Notes under the pieces: model-generated
Database searches by the model: none
Told to the model about the DNA's origin: nothing
The model's input: only the letters and a program-made list of their open reading frames with translations
Made by a program: the position numbers and the translations under genes
Shown here: positions 61,941 through 64,000 of the stretch, piece after piece
How positions within the stretch are numbered: position 1 is the first letter of the stretch
Layout of the letters: every line of letters starts with the position of its first letter
Assembly (NCBI RefSeq): GCF_007845675.1
Contig: NZ_VOBR01000008.1
Span: 62,001-126,000 of the forward strand
DNA from: Lentzea tibetensis
GTDB lineage: Bacteria; Actinomycetota; Actinomycetes; Mycobacteriales; Pseudonocardiaceae
Length of the DNA stretch: 64,000 bases
Direction: 5' to 3'

Positions 61941-62215
61941 GCCACGGTCTCCTTACTGGCGTGGGCAAAGCGGTGCCCACCGGCAACCGCGGGACGATGC
62001 GTGCTCAGCACGCGGGACAGAACGAGCACGGTCGGCAGAGCCATGACCGCGAACACGGTGATCTGCACTGCGGCGCTGTCCTCGGCCGCCTGCACGATCA
62101 GCCACTGGGCGACACCGACACCGGCCGCGGTCAGCAGCAGCTTCCACAGCAACACCACAGCGGCGAGCGCCAGCACGAGCCCGACCAGCAGCACGGGCCA
62201 CGGAATCGCGGTCAT
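61937..62215 (-). CDS. Small two-helix membrane protein
   Basis: 92 residues from ATG 62215; hydrophobic segments about 6-30 and 47-66. Coupled to the DUF2637-like gene by ATGA. Function unknown; probably another transfer-associated membrane protein. Confidence 0.65.
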   Translation of the reverse strand: MTAIPWPVLLVGLVLALAAVVLLWKLLLTAAGVGVAQWLIVQAAEDSAAVQITVFAVMALPTVLVLSRVLSTHRPAVAGGHRFAHASKETVA

Positions 62216-62505
62216 CGTCCGGCCTCCCCGTCCTGGCAGACCCGACGCGCGGCAGCCGTCGCCCGCGAGTCCCACGGCGGCTTGACGTCGAACGGTTCTC
62301 CGTTGGCATCGCACTTCGCGGAGAAGTACGGAACGGGCTCCCCGTCGACGGTGACGCCCTCACCCCACACCTCGTCGACCGCGGGCGGCACAGGAGCAGC
62401 AGTCACCGGGTCGTCGCCGGTCCGGGCGGTCTGCGGGACGCAGCCAGCGAGCAGCACGGCCGCGGCGAGACCGAGCAACGCGGCACGGATGGCGAAGTGG
62501 TTCAT
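62212..62505 (-). CDS. Small lipoprotein
   Basis: 97 residues; signal peptide with lipobox LLAGC (Cys at about 22). The mature part is Pro-rich and holds two more cysteines (KCDANG, RVCQDG) likely forming a disulfide. Coupled by ATGA with both neighbours. Function unknown. Confidence 0.68.
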   Translation of the reverse strand: MNHFAIRAALLGLAAAVLLAGCVPQTARTGDDPVTAAPVPPAVDEVWGEGVTVDGEPVPYFSAKCDANGEPFDVKPPWDSRATAAARRVCQDGEAGR

Positions 62506-62762
62506 CGTCCGGTCTCCTTGTCTCGCAACGACTGCGCGGACTGGGCAGCGACGCGGGCGAACTCGCGCGCCTGGTCGAACTCGGGATGGTCAGGGTCGGT
62601 GGTGATCGGTTGCAACAACTCGGACTTGAGGTCGAACCACTCGGCCAGCTCGGAGATCGGAGCCTCGACATCGGGCATGTGTCTCGTCCAGGCGGAGAGG
62701 ACTTCGGCGAGCGACGGCGGCGGCTGGTCTGCAGTGCCGTCGGCAGGTGGTGTGGTGGACAC
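62502..62762 (-). CDS. Small acidic protein of unknown function
   Basis: 86 residues, soluble, helical (SLAEVLSAWTRHMPDVEAPISELAEWFDLKSELL). No domain recognised. Its stop overlaps the lipoprotein start. Confidence 0.58.
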   Translation of the reverse strand: MSTTPPADGTADQPPPSLAEVLSAWTRHMPDVEAPISELAEWFDLKSELLQPITTDPDHPEFDQAREFARVAAQSAQSLRDKETGR

Positions 62763-62857
62763 TGGTGTGGCCCTTTCGGTCTGGTGATCGATCGGGTGTT
62801 GGGCCCGAACCGGCGGGGGTCTTCTTGGTCGGAGTCAGTCGCCGGTTCGGGGCACAG

Positions 62858-63037
62858 CTAGCCGCGCCACTGCGGCACGGGACGCGGTTCCTGGGGGCAC
62901 TTCTCGCGGTAGGTGCCGCAGTGCACGCGGGTCATCTGGCCGGTGCCATACCGGTCGATGAGCACGGTCATCAGGCCGCAGTTGAGGCGGCAGTTCGTCG
63001 CGGTGTGGTCCAGGACTCGGGCGAAGGTGGCGGTCAT
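62858..63037 (-). CDS. Small Cys-rich protein
   Basis: 59 residues with four cysteines (C16, C20, C40, C47) in a context (NCRLNCGL, HCGTYREKC) suggesting a zinc site. TGATG overlap with the upstream gene supports translation. Confidence 0.52.
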   Translation of the reverse strand: MTATFARVLDHTATNCRLNCGLMTVLIDRYGTGQMTRVHCGTYREKCPQEPRPVPQWRG

Positions 63038-63486
63038 CAGGTCACGACCTGCTCGGTGCTGGCGTCCAGCGCAGCGAACATCGCTTCGGCGTCGTCGAAC
63101 ACCTCGAATGCCGTGGCGATCACCGCGGGCGTGGCCTCGATCGGGCCGCGGCCGAAGTCGGTGTCCAGCAACGTGGCCAGCTCGTAGGCGTCGCGGTGGG
63201 TGAGGTGGTGCCACACCCGCACCGCGCGCCCGTTGACCCGCGTGGCCGCGCTGACGTCGACGTGGATGTCGTGCTCGGTGAGCGTGACGCACGTGCCCAG
63301 CACGTCCGCCCACAGCGCCACCGCGCGGACCTTCTCCCGCCAGCCGGTGCTGGACAACTGGAGCTCCAGTTCCGGGCCGTGGCCGTAGCTGTAAATGGAC
63401 ACTCGGCACGGTTGCGGCGCGTTCGCCTTCACTCCCTCGCGCAGCACGAGCCCGGCGATGTCGTTGAGTTCCAGCAGGTGTTCCAT
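63037..63486 (-). CDS. Unknown mobile-element protein
   Basis: 149 residues from ATG 63486 (GGAGG 7 nt upstream). Beta-rich middle with RVSIYSYGHGPELELQLSSTGW, then HHLTHRDAYELATLLDTDFG. No family recognised, though similar proteins are frequent in this class of elements. Confidence 0.58.
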   Translation of the reverse strand: MEHLLELNDIAGLVLREGVKANAPQPCRVSIYSYGHGPELELQLSSTGWREKVRAVALWADVLGTCVTLTEHDIHVDVSAATRVNGRAVRVWHHLTHRDAYELATLLDTDFGRGPIEATPAVIATAFEVFDDAEAMFAALDASTEQVVT

Positions 63487-63920
63487 CACGCAGCCTCCAT
63501 CACGTCGTTGTTCTCGTTGGCTTCAAAGCAGGGCCAGCACTGGCGAGTGCTGGTCGGCAGCACATAGAGCGGGTCTTTGCCGCAGGTGCGGCAGATACGG
63601 CGGGCCAGGTTCGCTTTGGCCAGTGCGGTCCACTTCGCGGGTGTCATCGGCCGGATCGGTGCGGCGTTCTCGATCAGGTACAGCGACGCGAACCACGTCT
63701 TCTTGGACCGGTTGTGCCGCCCGTAGAGCACCGCGACCGGGTCGAACCCGTTGGGGCGCAAGTCCATCGCGCGGAGTTGACGCCGTGTGGCGAGCAGGCT
63801 GCGCGGTGCGCAGTGGTAGGCCAGCAGCGGCAGCCCCTCGTACAGGCCGTTCGTGTACTGCTGCGCGTCTGACCACGGCACGGTGGCGAGCTGCAACGGC
63901 GGGAACGTCCGGCCGGCCAT
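63486..63920 (-). CDS. RRQRL-motif zinc-binding-type protein
   Basis: 144 residues from ATG 63920. TRRQLRAMDLRPNG (about 45) is a variant of the RRQRL motif; the C-terminus has CRTCG (about 110) and CWPCF (about 129) as a probable zinc site. The RRQRL family occurs in actinobacterial integrative elements; function unknown. Confidence 0.62.
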   Translation of the reverse strand: MAGRTFPPLQLATVPWSDAQQYTNGLYEGLPLLAYHCAPRSLLATRRQLRAMDLRPNGFDPVAVLYGRHNRSKKTWFASLYLIENAAPIRPMTPAKWTALAKANLARRICRTCGKDPLYVLPTSTRQCWPCFEANENNDVMEAA

Positions 63921-63921
63921 C

Positions 63922-64000
63922 TCACGACACCGCCTCACACAGCAGGCTGCGCACCTCGCCCAGCGCATGCCCAGCAAGCTGCCGCGCCCGGTCAGCCTCC
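63922..64000 (-). CDS. Partial gene at the right edge
   Basis: The last 25 codons of a leftward gene, ending EVRSLLCEAVS and TGA at 63922-63924, one base before the next gene's ATG at 63920. The rest lies beyond the window. No identification is possible. Confidence 0.45.
   Translation of the reverse strand, partial: EADRARQLAGHALGEVRSLLCEAVS

Overview
The window reads as chromosomal DNA of a high-GC actinomycete, most likely of the Pseudonocardiales (Lentzea, Saccharothrix or Amycolatopsis type). This is inferred from base composition, frequent GTG starts and gene order. From about 1 to 48 kb the order closely follows the Mycobacterium tuberculosis block Rv3654c to Rv3683: a Tad/Flp-type pilus cluster with ssd, a HAD phosphatase, acs, a holin-like protein, an EphE-like protein, MarP, a NUDIX protein, a TlpA-like protein, Nth, Crp, an MBL protein, RidA, two Get3/ArsA-like ATPases, WhiB4, PonA2 and a phosphoesterase. 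Lineage-specific genes are inserted between these.

Layout. 0.3-0.9 kb: a degenerate prim-pol-like protein. 1.1-6.5 kb: the leftward tad operon, with an unusual tandem amplification of the tadB/tadC junction that makes three small coupled ORFs. 7.0-8.3 kb: a HAD phosphatase followed by a probable Ms1/MTS2823-type small RNA. 8.4-16.7 kb: a peptidoglycan-recovery group (nagZ, namZ, an AmiE-like hydrolase, murR, murQ) enclosing a MocR regulator and an AhpD-like gene. 16.7-19.2 kb: an Lrp regulator divergent from the tryptophan-degradation pair kynA-kynU. 20-33.5 kb: acs, nhaA, the marP-nudix-tlpA-nth set, crp, an MFS transporter and a second beta-clamp-like protein. 33.5-34.5 kb: gene-free minisatellite DNA. 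34.5-48 kb: TPR protein, oxidoreductase, NUDIX, MBL, RidA, the ATPase pair, whiB, ponA2, yqeY and a phosphoesterase.

At 48.03 kb there is a tRNA-Pro(CGG). Beyond it and running off the right edge lies an integrated element of the AICE class with a prim-pol replicase: integrase (with a LacI-type HTH inserted in its catalytic domain), excisionase-like protein, RepA-like ATPase, SLOG protein, prim-pol, cytosine methyltransferase, a TGT/DpdA-like transglycosylase, a repeat protein with amyloid-signal-like motifs, an FtsK/TraB-like translocase, a DUF2637-like membrane protein and small accessory proteins. The 1.7 kb between the tRNA and the integrase looks like the remains of an earlier, related element, because the integrase 3' end and its terminator are present twice.

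Most interesting points. In the element, three genes (prim-pol, methyltransferase, DpdA-like protein) are each preceded by the same hairpin module, whose stem sequence differs with compensating changes. The 9-mer GTCACGTCC occurs eight times in one orientation between 54.2 and 60.6 kb. A stand-alone DNA-transglycosylase-like protein beside a methyltransferase suggests a DNA-modification cargo. In the chromosome, the tadB/tadC mini-ORF array, an in-frame 102-bp GC palindrome in ssd, the Ms1-like RNA and the clamp paralogue are worth attention.
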